A stretch of DNA of 64,000 nt from Streptomyces sp. AJS327 (GTDB lineage Bacteria; Actinomycetota; Actinomycetes; Streptomycetales; Streptomycetaceae): contig NZ_SKBR01000002.1 of NCBI RefSeq assembly GCF_013450295.1, positions 1,512,501 to 1,576,500 on the forward strand, in the 5' to 3' direction. The notes beneath the pieces were generated by a model. The model made no database searches and was not told where the DNA came from. It was given only the letters and a program-made list of their open reading frames with translations. The position numbers were made by a program, and so were the translations under genes. Positions 32,340 to 42,900 of the stretch are shown here, piece by piece. Each line of letters opens with the position of its first letter. The stretch's first letter is position 1.

Positions 32340-35300
32340 CCACCTTCGAGACCCACCCGGACGGCGCCGAACCGGACGTGCTGGCGGGCCTGGCGGGCCG
32401 CGGGTTCCAGACCACGCTCCCGGGCGACGCGGAACCGCTGACCGGTCACCTCGTCCACGACGTACCGGTGTTGCCCGGCGTCTTCCTGCTGGACCTGGCG
32501 CTGCGGGCCGTCCGCCACCTCGGGGCGCCCCCCGAGGTGGTCGAACTGCGCCGCTGCCTCTTCCGCTCGCCCATCACGGGGGAGGCGGGACGGGACCACC
32601 TGCTGCGCGTCCGGTTCTCCACCGCCACCGACGGGACCCTGACGCTCCGTCTGGCCAGCGCCACCAGGGCGCGGGACGGCGGGACCCCGGCGGCCGACGA
32701 GTGGACCGAGCGGTTCCAGTGCGAGGTCCACCCACGCCGGGGCACGGCGCCCGCCACCGCTCCCCCCGCGTACATCCCGTCCTTCCCGTCCCACGAGGGG
32801 CCGGGGACCGGACACGACGCGGACGCGCTGTACGCCTTCGCGCGGGAACTCGGCATCCACCACGGGACGTTCATGAAGGCCGGGGGACGTGTCGGACTCG
32901 GCGTCGCGGAGGCCCCCGGGCCCGCGTGGGCGCACGCCCGGCTGGACGCGGCGGCGACCGCCGCGCTGGACGACTTCCTGGCCCACCCCGTCCTCCTCGA
33001 CTTCGCCACGCTGCTGCCGTTCTGGTCCCTGGGCGAGGAGGAACGCCGGTCCGCCGCACGGCCGTTCATCCCGCTGTTCGTCGAGACGGTCCGGGTGGAC
33101 CGGCCGCTGCCGGAAGCCTGCCGGGTCGTCGTTCCCCACCCCCCGGCCGGGGGCATCGCCGACGACACCCTCGGCGCGGACATCCTGCTCGCCGAGCCGG
33201 AGGCCACCACGGCCGCCGTCGCGCTGCTCGGCTTCCGGGCCAAGCGCGTGCGCGCGGCCGCGCACGTGCGGCGCGCCACCCCGAGCCGGTCGGGCGAGGA
33301 CCCGGCCGCCCCCGCACCCGCCGCCCCCCCGACGTCGCCGCGTCCCTCCGGGGACGCCGAAGTGCCGGGAGAGGCCGGAGAGTCCGGGGCGCCAGGGGAG
33401 CCCGGGGAGGGGGGCGCGGAGCGGATGCTCGCGGTCGTCGGCGAGCTGGTCGCCGAGCGTCGGGGCGACCCGGCCGCGCGGGTCGACCCCGACCGCGGCT
33501 TCTACGATCTGGGCCTGGAGTCCCTCGACCTGCTCACCATCGGGGAGCGCCTCGGGGAGCGCCTCGGTACCGCCCTGTACCCGACGCTGCTCTTCGAGTA
33601 CCCGACACCGCTCCGCCTCGCCGCCCACCTGGCGGAGACCTTCGGGCCCCCGGGGGACCCCGCCCCCGCCGCCATCTCCGCGACCGCCCCCGCCGCCGCC
33701 GACCTTCCGTCCGCCGCCATCCCCGACCCGGTCGCGGTCTCCGGACCCGGCCTCCCCGTGACCGTCCCGGCCGCCCCGGCGACGGATGAGGAGTGGCCGT
33801 CCGGCGCGATCGCGGTGATCGGCGCGGCGGGGCGCTTCCCCGGCGCACGCGACCTGGAGGAGTTCTGGGAGGGGCTGCGGGAGGGACGCGACCACGTCGG
33901 CGAGGTGCCGCCCGAGCGGTGGCGCTGGCAGGACGTCTTCGACGCCCGGCCCGGCACCCCCGGCCGGACCTACAGCCGGTGGGGCGGATTCATCGACGGC
34001 GCCGACGAGTTCGACCCGCTCTTCTTCCACATCTCCCCCCGGGACGCGGAGATGATGGACCCGCAGGAACGCCTGTTCCTCCAGACCGCGTGGGCGACCC
34101 TGGAGGACGCCGGGTACGCGCCGGACCGGATCCGGGAGGCCACGGGCGGCGCCGTCGGCGTCTTCGCCGGTGCCATGTGGAGCGACTACCAGCTGTTCGG
34201 CCTGGAACAGCGGCTACAGGGCAACGACCAGCTGGCGGGCTCGTGGTTCTCCGCCATCCCCAACCGCGTCTCCTACGCCCTGGACCTCTCGGGCCCCAGC
34301 CTCGCCGTCGACACCGCCTGCTCCTCCTCCCTCAACGCGGTCCATCTGGCCTGTGAGAGCATCCGCCGGGGCGAGTGCCGGATGGCGCTCGCGGGCGGTG
34401 TGAACCTCTCGCTGCACCCGTCGAAGTACCTCAAGCTCGCCGCGCTGCGGATGCTCTCCGCCGACGGCGCGTGCCGCGCGTTCGGCGAGGGCGGCGAGGG
34501 GTACGTGCCCGGCGAGGGCGTCGGCGCCGTGCTGCTCCGGCCGCTAAGCGACGCCGTCGCCGCCGGGGACCGGGTCCTGGCCGTGATCCGCGGCTCGGCC
34601 GTCAACCACAACGGGCGCACCGGCGGGTACTCCGTACCCAGCCCGGACGCGCAGGCCCGGCTGGTACTGGAGGCCCACGAGCGGGCCGGGGTCCCCTCCG
34701 GCAGCGTCAGCTACGTCGAGGCCCACGGCACCGGGACCGCCCTGGGGGACCCGATCGAGGTCGCGGGCCTCACCACCGCGTTCCGCAAGTCCACCCGGGA
34801 GACGGGGTTCTGCGGGCTGGGCTCGGTGAAGTCCGGCATCGGCCACCTGGAGGCCGCGGCCGGTATCGCCTCCCTCATCAAGACCCTGCTCTGTCTCCGG
34901 CACGGGGAACTCGTCCCGACCCTGCACGCCAGCCCGCCCAACCCCAGGATCGACTTCGCCGACAGCCCCTTCCGCCTGGTGGAGCGCGCCGAGCCGTGGC
35001 GCCGCCCCACCGACCAGGCCACCGGGCGGGAACTGCCCCGCCGCGCGGGCGTCAGCGCCTTCGGCGCCGGAGGGGCCAACGTGCACCTGCTGCTGGAGGA
35101 GTACCCGGCGGCCGCCGCCCCGGCGGCCGACCCGTCCGGCCCCGGCACCGAGGTCGTGGTGCCGCTGTCCGCCCGGAACGAGGACCGCCTCCGTGAACTC
35201 GCCTCCCGGATGGGGCGGTTCCTCCGCCACCGCCCGGAGGCCCTGACCGACGTGGCGCGTACGCTCCAGATCGGCCGGGAGGCGATGGAGAGCCGGCTCG

Positions 35301-38300
35301 CCCTCGTGGTGCGGGACGTGACGGAGCTCGCCGAGGCGCTGGACGCCTACGCCGCGGGCCGCCAGCCCGCCGTCGTCCACTTCGCGGGGCGGGCGCGCCG
35401 CCCGGGGGCGGCCGCCCCGCGCCCGGGGAACCGCCCCGGCTCGGCCGCGGCGGTGGCGGAGGCCTGGGTCGCCGGGGACGGTGGGTACTGGGCCCTGGGC
35501 GGAGCGACCTCGGGCGCCATCGTGTCCCTGCCGACGTACCCCTTCGCCCGGCGGCGCTGCTGGATCGACGAGCGTGGGTCCGGTCAGGCACCGCCGCCGT
35601 CGCGACCGGGCCGCTCCGCCCCGCGCGTGACGGGGACCGGCGAGTCCGCGGAGGGGTGGCCCACCGCCACCGTCCTCCTGGACGGTGACGAGTCCTGGCT
35701 CGACGACCACCGGCTGTTCGGACGGCCACTGGTACCGGCGACCGTCCAGCTGGCCATGGTGCGGGAGGCCGCCCGCGCCCTCGGGCTCGTGCCGCCGGAC
35801 GAGGAACTGAGCCTGACCCGCTTCCGCTGGCTGGCGCCGCTCCGCGCGGACGGCCCGACGGAGGTCACCGTGACCCTCCGGCCCACGGCCGACGGAGCCG
35901 AGGCGTCGCTGACCACCGGTGAGGGCGCCACCCCGCACGCCACCGGGTGGCTGTCAGCCCACCGGGAGCGAGGCGGTCCCGCGTCCGGCCGTGCCGGGAA
36001 GCCCCCGCTCGACCTGAACCGGCTCCGGTCGTCCTGTTCCGAGAGCCGCACCACGGAGTGGGTCTACCGCCAACTCGGCGCCCGGGGCTGGCACTACGGC
36101 CCCTCCCTCCGCCTGGTCCGGAGCCTCCACCTCGGCCCCGACCGGGCGCTCGCCGAACTGGACACGGCCCGCGAGGGCCCCGAGGACGCCGCCGTGCTCC
36201 TCGACGGCGCCTTCCAGGCGGTGGCCGGGCTGCTCGGCGACGCGTCCCGGCTGACCGGCCCGCGCTCCGGTGGCCTGCCCTTCCTCGCGGAGGACGTCAC
36301 CCTGCCCGTGACCCTCACCGGGCCCTGCGTGGCCGAGGTGACGCGGCTTCCCGGCGGCGGGAACACCTTCCGGGTGCGGGTGACCGGCGAGGACGGCACC
36401 GTCCTCGCCTCCGTCGGACAGCTGGGGCTGCGGCCGCTCCCGGGGGACGCCCTGCCCTACCGCGCCGTGTGGTCGCCCGCGCCGCTGACCGGAAACGCCC
36501 CCCACCGCGCCGGGACACTGCTGGCCCTGGTGGACGACGATCGGCTGGCGGAGGCGCTGCGCGCGCGCTGCGACCGGCTGGTGACCATCCGCCCGGGGCG
36601 GGAGTTCGCGGCTCTCGGCGCGGACTCCTACGTCATCGCGCCGCACGAGGAGAGCGACCACAGGGCCGTGCTCGCGCGACTCGCCTCCCACGGTGTGCGG
36701 CTGGACGGCGTGCTGCATCTGTGGCGGCCGGAGCACGACGGCCCGTGGCCCCCCGAGGCGCCGCTGGAGTCCGCCGTCCTGCTGTGCAAGGTCCTCGCCG
36801 CGGCGCCCGGGAGGGCACCGCTGCCGATGGTGTTCGGCTACCCGGCGCGGACGGAGGACCCCGCGTCCGCCGCGTTCGCCGGGCTGGCGCGAACCGTCCG
36901 GCTGGAGCAGCCGAAGCTGCTGGCCACCTGTGTGCGCCTGGAGGAGGACGGGCCGGGGGCCGGGGAGTCGTGGGCCCGGTGCCTGCTGGAGGAGATGGAG
37001 GGGGCGGCGGACCCCGAGGTCCGGTACGACGTCCGGGGCACGCGCCACGTCCCCGCCTATCAGCCACTCGGCGGCGGTCAGCTCACCCGGGACCGGCCGC
37101 TCGCCCGCCCGGGCTGTTCCTACCTGGTCACCGGCGGCGCCGGTGGGCTCGGGCTGCTCGTCGCGGAGCACCTCGCCCGCCAGGCCCGCGTACGGGTCGT
37201 GCTCCTCGGCCGTTCGCGGCTGAGCGGGGCGGCCCTGGAGCGGGTCGGCGCGCTGCGCTCCGACGGTCTCGACGTCCACTACCTGGCCGGTGACGTGACC
37301 TCGGAGGCCGCGGTGCGCGAGGCCGTGGAGCACGCCCAGCGGGGCGGGCCGCTGAAGGGCGTCCTCCACGCGGCCGGGGTGCTCAGGGACGGGCTCCTGG
37401 CCACCCGGGACCTGGACGCCTTCCGCGAGGTGTGGCGGCCCAAGGTCTCCGGCGCCCGGGTGCTGGACGAGGTGACGGCCGAACTGCCGCTGGACTACCT
37501 GGTGTTGTTCGGTTCCGTCGCCGCTCCGCTGGGCAGCGTCGGGCAGTCCGCCTACGCGGCGGCCAACCGGGCGCTGGCCGCGTTCGCCGCCCGGCGTACG
37601 GAACTCCGCCGGGAGGGGACCCGGCACGGTGTGACCGTCTCCGTCGACTGGCCGCTCTGGCGCGACGGGGGGATGCGGGTGCCCGCCGACCGGGAGGCGG
37701 CCGTTCTGGAGTCCTCGGGGCTGGCCCTCCTGGAGACGGGGGAGGGCCTGGACGCCCTGGCGGACGCGGTCGGCGGTGACGCGGGCCCCCACCTCGTGGT
37801 GCTCCGTGGTGACCGCGCGCGGCTGGAACGCCGCCTCGGCCGGGTGACCGAATCCGTGTCTGAGCCAGGGCCCGAGCCCGAACCCACGCCCGAGTCCGTA
37901 CCCGTTTCCGAGCCCGAGTCCGTACCCGTTTCCGAGTCCGTCTCCGGAGCACCCGTGCCACTGCCACCGGTCGTCTCGCCCGTGGACACCTCCGCCTCCG
38001 CCGGGAGCGCGGAGGTGGAGCGGACGGTCCTCGGGATCCTGGCGGACCTCCTGCGCCTGTCTCCCGAGGAGCTGGCGCCGGAGGACGAACTCTCCGACTA
38101 CGGGATCGACTCGGTCGTCGCCATGCAGGCGCTCGACCGCGTCGAGGCCCACTTCGGGCGGGCGCTGCCGCCCGCCCTGCTGACCGACGGGGGATCGGTC
38201 CGCGAGCTGGCCGCGGAGATCGCCCGCCACGCTCCCGCGCAGCGAGACCCCGACCCGGCACCGGCACCGTCGCCCGACCCAGCACCGTCGCCCGACCCGG

Positions 38301-39904
38301 CACCGTCGCCCGACCCGGCGGCCGAACCGGACGCACCGTCCGGGGTGAGCGCCGCCCGGCCGGTCCCCGGAGGCCCCGCCCCCGCCCCCGCCTCCGCGTC
38401 CGCCCCGGCCGGCGGGGCGCACCGCGTCGCCGTGATCGGGGTGGCCTGCCGCTTCCCCGGGGCGTCCACGCCGGAGGCGTTCTGGCGGCTGCTCGCCGAC
38501 GGCCGTGCCGTGGTCGGCCGGGTTCCCGAGGGGCGGTGGGAGGAGGACTGGGCGCGGGGCGCCCCGTCCGAGGCCGTGGCCGCCGCCCGGCTGGGCGGAT
38601 ACCTCGCGGCGGACCAACTCGGGTTCGACGCCGCGCACTTCGGCGTGCCTGAGGAGGAGGCCGCCTGGCTGGACCCGCAGCAGGCGCTGGCTCTGGAGAC
38701 CACCCGCCACCTGCTGGACGGGGCCGGTTACCGGCCCAAGGAGGTCGCCGGCCGGTCCGTCGGCGTCTTCCTCGGCGCGACCGCCAACGACCATGCGCGT
38801 GCCCGGTTCCGCTCCGGCGCCGAGCCCACCTCACGACTGCTGATCAGCACCCTGCCCAGCATGATCGCGGCCGGGGTCAGCCACGCCTACGACCTGCGCG
38901 GCCCGTCCCAGACGATCGACACGGCCTGCTCCTCGGCGCTCGTAGCCGTCCACCAGGCCGCCCGCGCCCTGCGCGACGGCGACTGCGAACTCGCCGTCGT
39001 CGGTGGCGTCCACCTCCTGCTGGACCCCTTCACCCACCTCGGGCTGGCCCGGGCGGGCGTCCTCTCACCGGACGGGCACACCCGCGTCTTCGACCGCGAC
39101 GCCAGCGGCTTCGCCCTGGGGGAGGGGATCGGGCTGCTGCTGCTCAAGGACGCCGACCGCGCGTTCGCCGACGGGGACCGGGTACTCGCCACCGTCCTCG
39201 GCTCGGCCGTCAACAACGACGGCCGGACCGTGGGGGTGACCACGCCCAGCCGCGACGCCCAGGTGGACCTGATCACCACCGCTCTCGACGCGGCCCGGGT
39301 CCCCGGCCACTCCGTGGGCCATCTGGAGGCCAACGGATCGGCCAGCGCCTTCGGCGATCCGCTGGAGATCGACGCCGCGTCCCTGGCGTACGGGCGGGAC
39401 ACCGGACAGCGGGGGTTCTGCGGCGTCGGGTCCGTCAAGTCCAACCTCGGGGCGCTGCTGCACGCGGGAGGCGCCGCCTCGCTGATCAAGTCGGTACTGG
39501 CGCTGCGGGAGCGGTACCTGCCGCCCACCCTCCACCTGGTCCACCCGCACCCGAGGCTCCAGTTCGCCGGGAGCCCCTTCCGGCCGCTGGAGCGCGGAGC
39601 GCCCTGGACGGCGGGGAGCGGGCCGCGCCGGGCAGGCGTCTCCTCCTTCGGCTTCGGCGGCACCAACGCCCACGTCGTGCTGGAGGAGGCCGACCCGCGG
39701 CACCGGCCCTCCCGCGAACCGTCGCCCCCCACGGTGTTCGACCACCGGCCGTCACCGGCCGCCGGACCGGACCCCGTCGACGCGCTGCTGGACCGCCTCG
39801 ACGCGGGATCCCTCTCCGTGCGCGAGGCCGCACGGCACCTGACCGAACAGCGAGAGCCGGGACGGGACCCGGGCCGCCCCGCACGACAGGAGGAGCGCCG
39901 ATGA
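32336..39904 (+). CDS. Trans-AT PKS protein 2: variant DH-ACP, M4, and a KS0
   Basis: 2522 residues, GTG start overlapping the previous stop by four bases, with GGAGGGAG upstream. It opens with a hot-dog DH-like domain completing module 3. Here H38-x3-G-x4-P has Asp42 for the glycine, and D222-x3-Q/H has Leu226 for the Q/H, so it may be inactive or do something other than plain dehydration. Then follow ACP (Ser396, GLES), KS4 (Cys662, both His present), DH (DHRLFGRPLVP and DGAFQ intact), KR (GGAGGLG, K/S/Y/N present), ACP (Ser1926), and KS5. KS5 keeps Cys2198 but has Asn2333 in place of the HGTGT histidine (NGSAS) and Ala2373 in place of the NIGH histidine (NLGA). It therefore cannot decarboxylate malonyl and is a non-elongating KS0. 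The C-terminal helix pair ALLDRLDAGSLSVREAARHL resembles a four-helix-bundle docking domain. Confidence 0.92.
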   Translation: MTTFETHPDGAEPDVLAGLAGRGFQTTLPGDAEPLTGHLVHDVPVLPGVFLLDLALRAVRHLGAPPEVVELRRCLFRSPITGEAGRDHLLRVRFSTATDGTLTLRLASATRARDGGTPAADEWTERFQCEVHPRRGTAPATAPPAYIPSFPSHEGPGTGHDADALYAFARELGIHHGTFMKAGGRVGLGVAEAPGPAWAHARLDAAATAALDDFLAHPVLLDFATLLPFWSLGEEERRSAARPFIPLFVETVRVDRPLPEACRVVVPHPPAGGIADDTLGADILLAEPEATTAAVALLGFRAKRVRAAAHVRRATPSRSGEDPAAPAPAAPPTSPRPSGDAEVPGEAGESGAPGEPGEGGAERMLAVVGELVAERRGDPAARVDPDRGFYDLGLESLDLLTIGERLGERLGTALYPTLLFEYPTPLRLAAHLAETFGPPGDPAPAAISATAPAAADLPSAAIPDPVAVSGPGLPVTVPAAPATDEEWPSGAIAVIGAAGRFPGARDLEEFWEGLREGRDHVGEVPPERWRWQDVFDARPGTPGRTYSRWGGFIDGADEFDPLFFHISPRDAEMMDPQERLFLQTAWATLEDAGYAPDRIREATGGAVGVFAGAMWSDYQLFGLEQRLQGNDQLAGSWFSAIPNRVSYALDLSGPSLAVDTACSSSLNAVHLACESIRRGECRMALAGGVNLSLHPSKYLKLAALRMLSADGACRAFGEGGEGYVPGEGVGAVLLRPLSDAVAAGDRVLAVIRGSAVNHNGRTGGYSVPSPDAQARLVLEAHERAGVPSGSVSYVEAHGTGTALGDPIEVAGLTTAFRKSTRETGFCGLGSVKSGIGHLEAAAGIASLIKTLLCLRHGELVPTLHASPPNPRIDFADSPFRLVERAEPWRRPTDQATGRELPRRAGVSAFGAGGANVHLLLEEYPAAAAPAADPSGPGTEVVVPLSARNEDRLRELASRMGRFLRHRPEALTDVARTLQIGREAMESRLALVVRDVTELAEALDAYAAGRQPAVVHFAGRARRPGAAAPRPGNRPGSAAAVAEAWVAGDGGYWALGGATSGAIVSLPTYPFARRRCWIDERGSGQAPPPSRPGRSAPRVTGTGESAEGWPTATVLLDGDESWLDDHRLFGRPLVPATVQLAMVREAARALGLVPPDEELSLTRFRWLAPLRADGPTEVTVTLRPTADGAEASLTTGEGATPHATGWLSAHRERGGPASGRAGKPPLDLNRLRSSCSESRTTEWVYRQLGARGWHYGPSLRLVRSLHLGPDRALAELDTAREGPEDAAVLLDGAFQAVAGLLGDASRLTGPRSGGLPFLAEDVTLPVTLTGPCVAEVTRLPGGGNTFRVRVTGEDGTVLASVGQLGLRPLPGDALPYRAVWSPAPLTGNAPHRAGTLLALVDDDRLAEALRARCDRLVTIRPGREFAALGADSYVIAPHEESDHRAVLARLASHGVRLDGVLHLWRPEHDGPWPPEAPLESAVLLCKVLAAAPGRAPLPMVFGYPARTEDPASAAFAGLARTVRLEQPKLLATCVRLEEDGPGAGESWARCLLEEMEGAADPEVRYDVRGTRHVPAYQPLGGGQLTRDRPLARPGCSYLVTGGAGGLGLLVAEHLARQARVRVVLLGRSRLSGAALERVGALRSDGLDVHYLAGDVTSEAAVREAVEHAQRGGPLKGVLHAAGVLRDGLLATRDLDAFREVWRPKVSGARVLDEVTAELPLDYLVLFGSVAAPLGSVGQSAYAAANRALAAFAARRTELRREGTRHGVTVSVDWPLWRDGGMRVPADREAAVLESSGLALLETGEGLDALADAVGGDAGPHLVVLRGDRARLERRLGRVTESVSEPGPEPEPTPESVPVSEPESVPVSESVSGAPVPLPPVVSPVDTSASAGSAEVERTVLGILADLLRLSPEELAPEDELSDYGIDSVVAMQALDRVEAHFGRALPPALLTDGGSVRELAAEIARHAPAQRDPDPAPAPSPDPAPSPDPAPSPDPAAEPDAPSGVSAARPVPGGPAPAPASASAPAGGAHRVAVIGVACRFPGASTPEAFWRLLADGRAVVGRVPEGRWEEDWARGAPSEAVAAARLGGYLAADQLGFDAAHFGVPEEEAAWLDPQQALALETTRHLLDGAGYRPKEVAGRSVGVFLGATANDHARARFRSGAEPTSRLLISTLPSMIAAGVSHAYDLRGPSQTIDTACSSALVAVHQAARALRDGDCELAVVGGVHLLLDPFTHLGLARAGVLSPDGHTRVFDRDASGFALGEGIGLLLLKDADRAFADGDRVLATVLGSAVNNDGRTVGVTTPSRDAQVDLITTALDAARVPGHSVGHLEANGSASAFGDPLEIDAASLAYGRDTGQRGFCGVGSVKSNLGALLHAGGAASLIKSVLALRERYLPPTLHLVHPHPRLQFAGSPFRPLERGAPWTAGSGPRRAGVSSFGFGGTNAHVVLEEADPRHRPSREPSPPTVFDHRPSPAAGPDPVDALLDRLDAGSLSVREAARHLTEQREPGRDPGRPARQEERR
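37891..38317 (+). repeat. In-frame tandem repeats flanking one ACP of PKS 2
   Basis: Two 24-bp units (37891-37937, coding for ESVPVSEP-like residues) lie before the ACP. Three 18-bp units (38264-38281, 38282-38299, 38300-38317, coding for PSPDPA) lie after it. Both sets keep frame and form flexible Pro/acidic linkers on either side of the carrier domain whose active serine is Ser1926. Confidence 0.75.
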
Positions 39905-42900
39905 CGCCGCCACCCGACGGTGCCACGCACGTCCGCGCCCTGCTGGAGCGCTACCAGCGGGGCGAGCTGGACCGCGCGACCGTCCGAGCCGAACTGCGGG
40001 CGTACCGGGGAGAGTTCGGGGCGGACACCGCCGGAGCCGACGCCAGCGAGGCCGCGGGGGACGCTCCGGAGCGGGCGGCCGCGCTGCTCGCCCGCGTCCG
40101 CGAGGCGCTGGCCGGGCTCCGCCCCGACCTGCCGCCGCTGACGCCGGACACCGACACCACCCCGTACACCGCGCTGGGACTCACCTCGGCCGACCTCGTC
40201 GGCCTCAACAACCGCCTGGAGGAGGACCTCCGGGCTCCCCTCAGCCCCACGGTCTTCTTCGACCACCCCTCACCACGGGCGACGGCCGAGCACCTCGCGG
40301 CGGCCTTCCCCGGCGCCGTCCCCCCGGACGCGCCCACCCCCACCCCGCCGTCGGCCCGTCCCTCGCGGGACCTCCCCGGGGACGGTGACCGCCCGGCGGG
40401 ACGGGAGATCGCCGTCATCGGGATGGCGGGACGCTTCCCCGGCGCCGACAGCACGGACGAGCTGTGGCACGCCCTGCTCTCCGGCCGCGACCTGCTGCGC
40501 GAGGTACCGGGAGAGCGCTGGGACCACCGGGCACTCCTCGACCCCACGGGCGGCGGCCCCGCGCGGACCCGCTGTGCCCGGGGCGGGTTCCTCGACCGCC
40601 CGGACCGCTTCGACGCCGCGTTCTTCGGGATCTCCCCCCGCGAGGCCGAGGTGATGGACCCCCAGGTCAGGCTGGTGCTGGAGGCCATGTACGAGGCGAG
40701 TGAGAACGCCGCGGTGACGCCCCGGCTGCGCGGCTCCCACACCGGGACCTTCGTCGGCCTCTGCTTCCGCGACTACGACGAGATCATGACCGCGTCCGGC
40801 CGGGCGGTGGGGCCCCACGACGCCACCGGGAACGCCGCGTCGATGGTGGCGAACCGGCCAGCCCACGCGCTGGACCTGACGGGCCCCAGCGTCACCGTGG
40901 ACACCGCCTGCTCCTCCTCCCTGGTCGCCGTCCACCAGGCCGTCTCCGCCCTGCGCCGGGGCGAGTGCGCGATGGCGTTCGCGGCCGGGGCCAACCTCGT
41001 CCTGTCCCCCCGGCACTACCTGCGGCTCGACTCCCTCGGCGCGCTGTCGGCCAGCGGCGGATGCCACTCCTTCGCGGCGGACGCCGACGGTTACGTTCCC
41101 GCGGAGGCCGTCGCCGCCGTGCTGCTGAAGCCGCTGGACGCGGCGCTCCGCGACGGCGACCCGGTCCTCGCCGTCATCCGGGGCTCGGCCGTCGGGCACA
41201 CCGGCCGCACCGCCTCCGTCACGGCGCCCGCACCCCGGGCGCAGACCCGGCTGCTCCGCGCGGCCTGGGCCGACGCGGACGCCGACCCGTCGACGATGAC
41301 CCTGCTGGAGGCGCACGGCACCGGCACGGTGCTGGGCGACCCCGTGGAGACCGAGGCGGTCCGCGCGCTGCTCGACGGCGCGGCGGCCAGCGGCCCGGGG
41401 TGCCACCTGGGGTCGGCCAAGGCCCACCTCGGCCACGGCGAGGCCGCCGCCGGAATCACCGGGCTCGTCAAGGCGGTGCTGGCCCTGCGCCACCGGACCG
41501 TCCCGGCGATGCCCGCGTTCGGTGACACCAACCCCTACTGCCGCCTCGACGAGGGGCCGTTGCGGATCAACCGCGCGTCCCTGCCGTGGGAGGCGCCCGC
41601 GACCGCCCCGCGCCGCGCCGGAGTCAGCTCCTTCGGGTTCGGCGGCACCGGCGCCCACGTGGTGCTGGAGGAGGCCCCGGCCCCGGCGGCCGCGCCCACC
41701 ACCGCCGCCCCGTACGTGGTGCCCGTCTCGGCGCGTGGCGACGAGGCGCTGCGCCGCGCCGTCCGCGCCCTGCGCGCCGCCCTGGACGGCGAACCGGCCC
41801 CGGCCCTCCCGGAGGTGGCCTCCGCCCTCGCGTTCGGCCGCGAGGCGATGCCGACCCGGATCGCCGTACTCGCCGGGGACCTGGGCGAACTCCGCGCGGC
41901 GCTGGACGCCTTCCTGTCGGGCCGGGACCATCCCGCACTGTGGCAGCCGGTGCCCGCGGACCTCCCCGGGGCGCCCCCCGGCGGACGCCCCCCGGAGGTG
42001 GCCGCCGCCCGCTGGGCCAGCGGGGCCGACGTGGACTGGTCCGCCGTGTTCCCCGGCGGGCCGACCCGCCGGGCGGCGCTCCCCGGCGCCCGGCTCGCTC
42101 CCGAACGGCACTGGTTCGACGGCTCGCTGGACGCCGCGCCGACGGGAGCGTCGGAGGAGGAGCCGCCGCGCCAGGCCGCGCCCGGCGGCGGCCCGGACCG
42201 GCACGGGGGAGCCGAACGGCCGCCGGACGAGACGGTGTTCCTCACCTCCACCCTCGTCCCCGGGGAGCCGCGGCGGGACGGCCCCGCACCGGTACTGGCC
42301 GTCGTCGGCGGCTCGCCGGTGCTGCGCGACGCCCTCCGGTCCCACGCCGCGCGGTGTGGCCTTCCGGCCCCCGCACTGGCCGGGCACCCCGGCGGGCTGT
42401 GGGCGGAGGTGCGCGGGCCCGGCCCGCGCCCCTCCGTCGTCGTCCTGCTGGAGGAGGAGCCGCCGCCCACCGGCCCGGAACGTCCGGCGGACCCGCGCTC
42501 GGCGCTCGACGCCGCGCTGGAGCGGGCCGCCGCGCTGGTCACCGGATGGTCCCGGGACGCGGACCGGGAGCCACTCGTCGTGATCAGCGCCCGGCGGGGC
42601 GCCCCGGAACCGGCGCACCAGGCGTTGACCGGGTTCGGACGGTCAGCGGTGAGCTGGGACCACGAGCTGGGCTGGTGCACGCTGTCGGACGACGGAACCG
42701 GCGGCGACACGGACGCGTTCGCCGCCCGCGTCTGGGCGGAGGCCCGCGGCACGCGGCCCGGCGACGTCGCCGAGGTCGACTACCACGGCGGTCAGCGGCG
42801 GACGCGGGAGCGGCGGCCGCTGACCGTGGCGGACGCCGAGGGGCGGGCCGCCTTCCGCGACGGCGGCCGGTACCTGGTCACCGGCGGGCTCGGCGGCATC

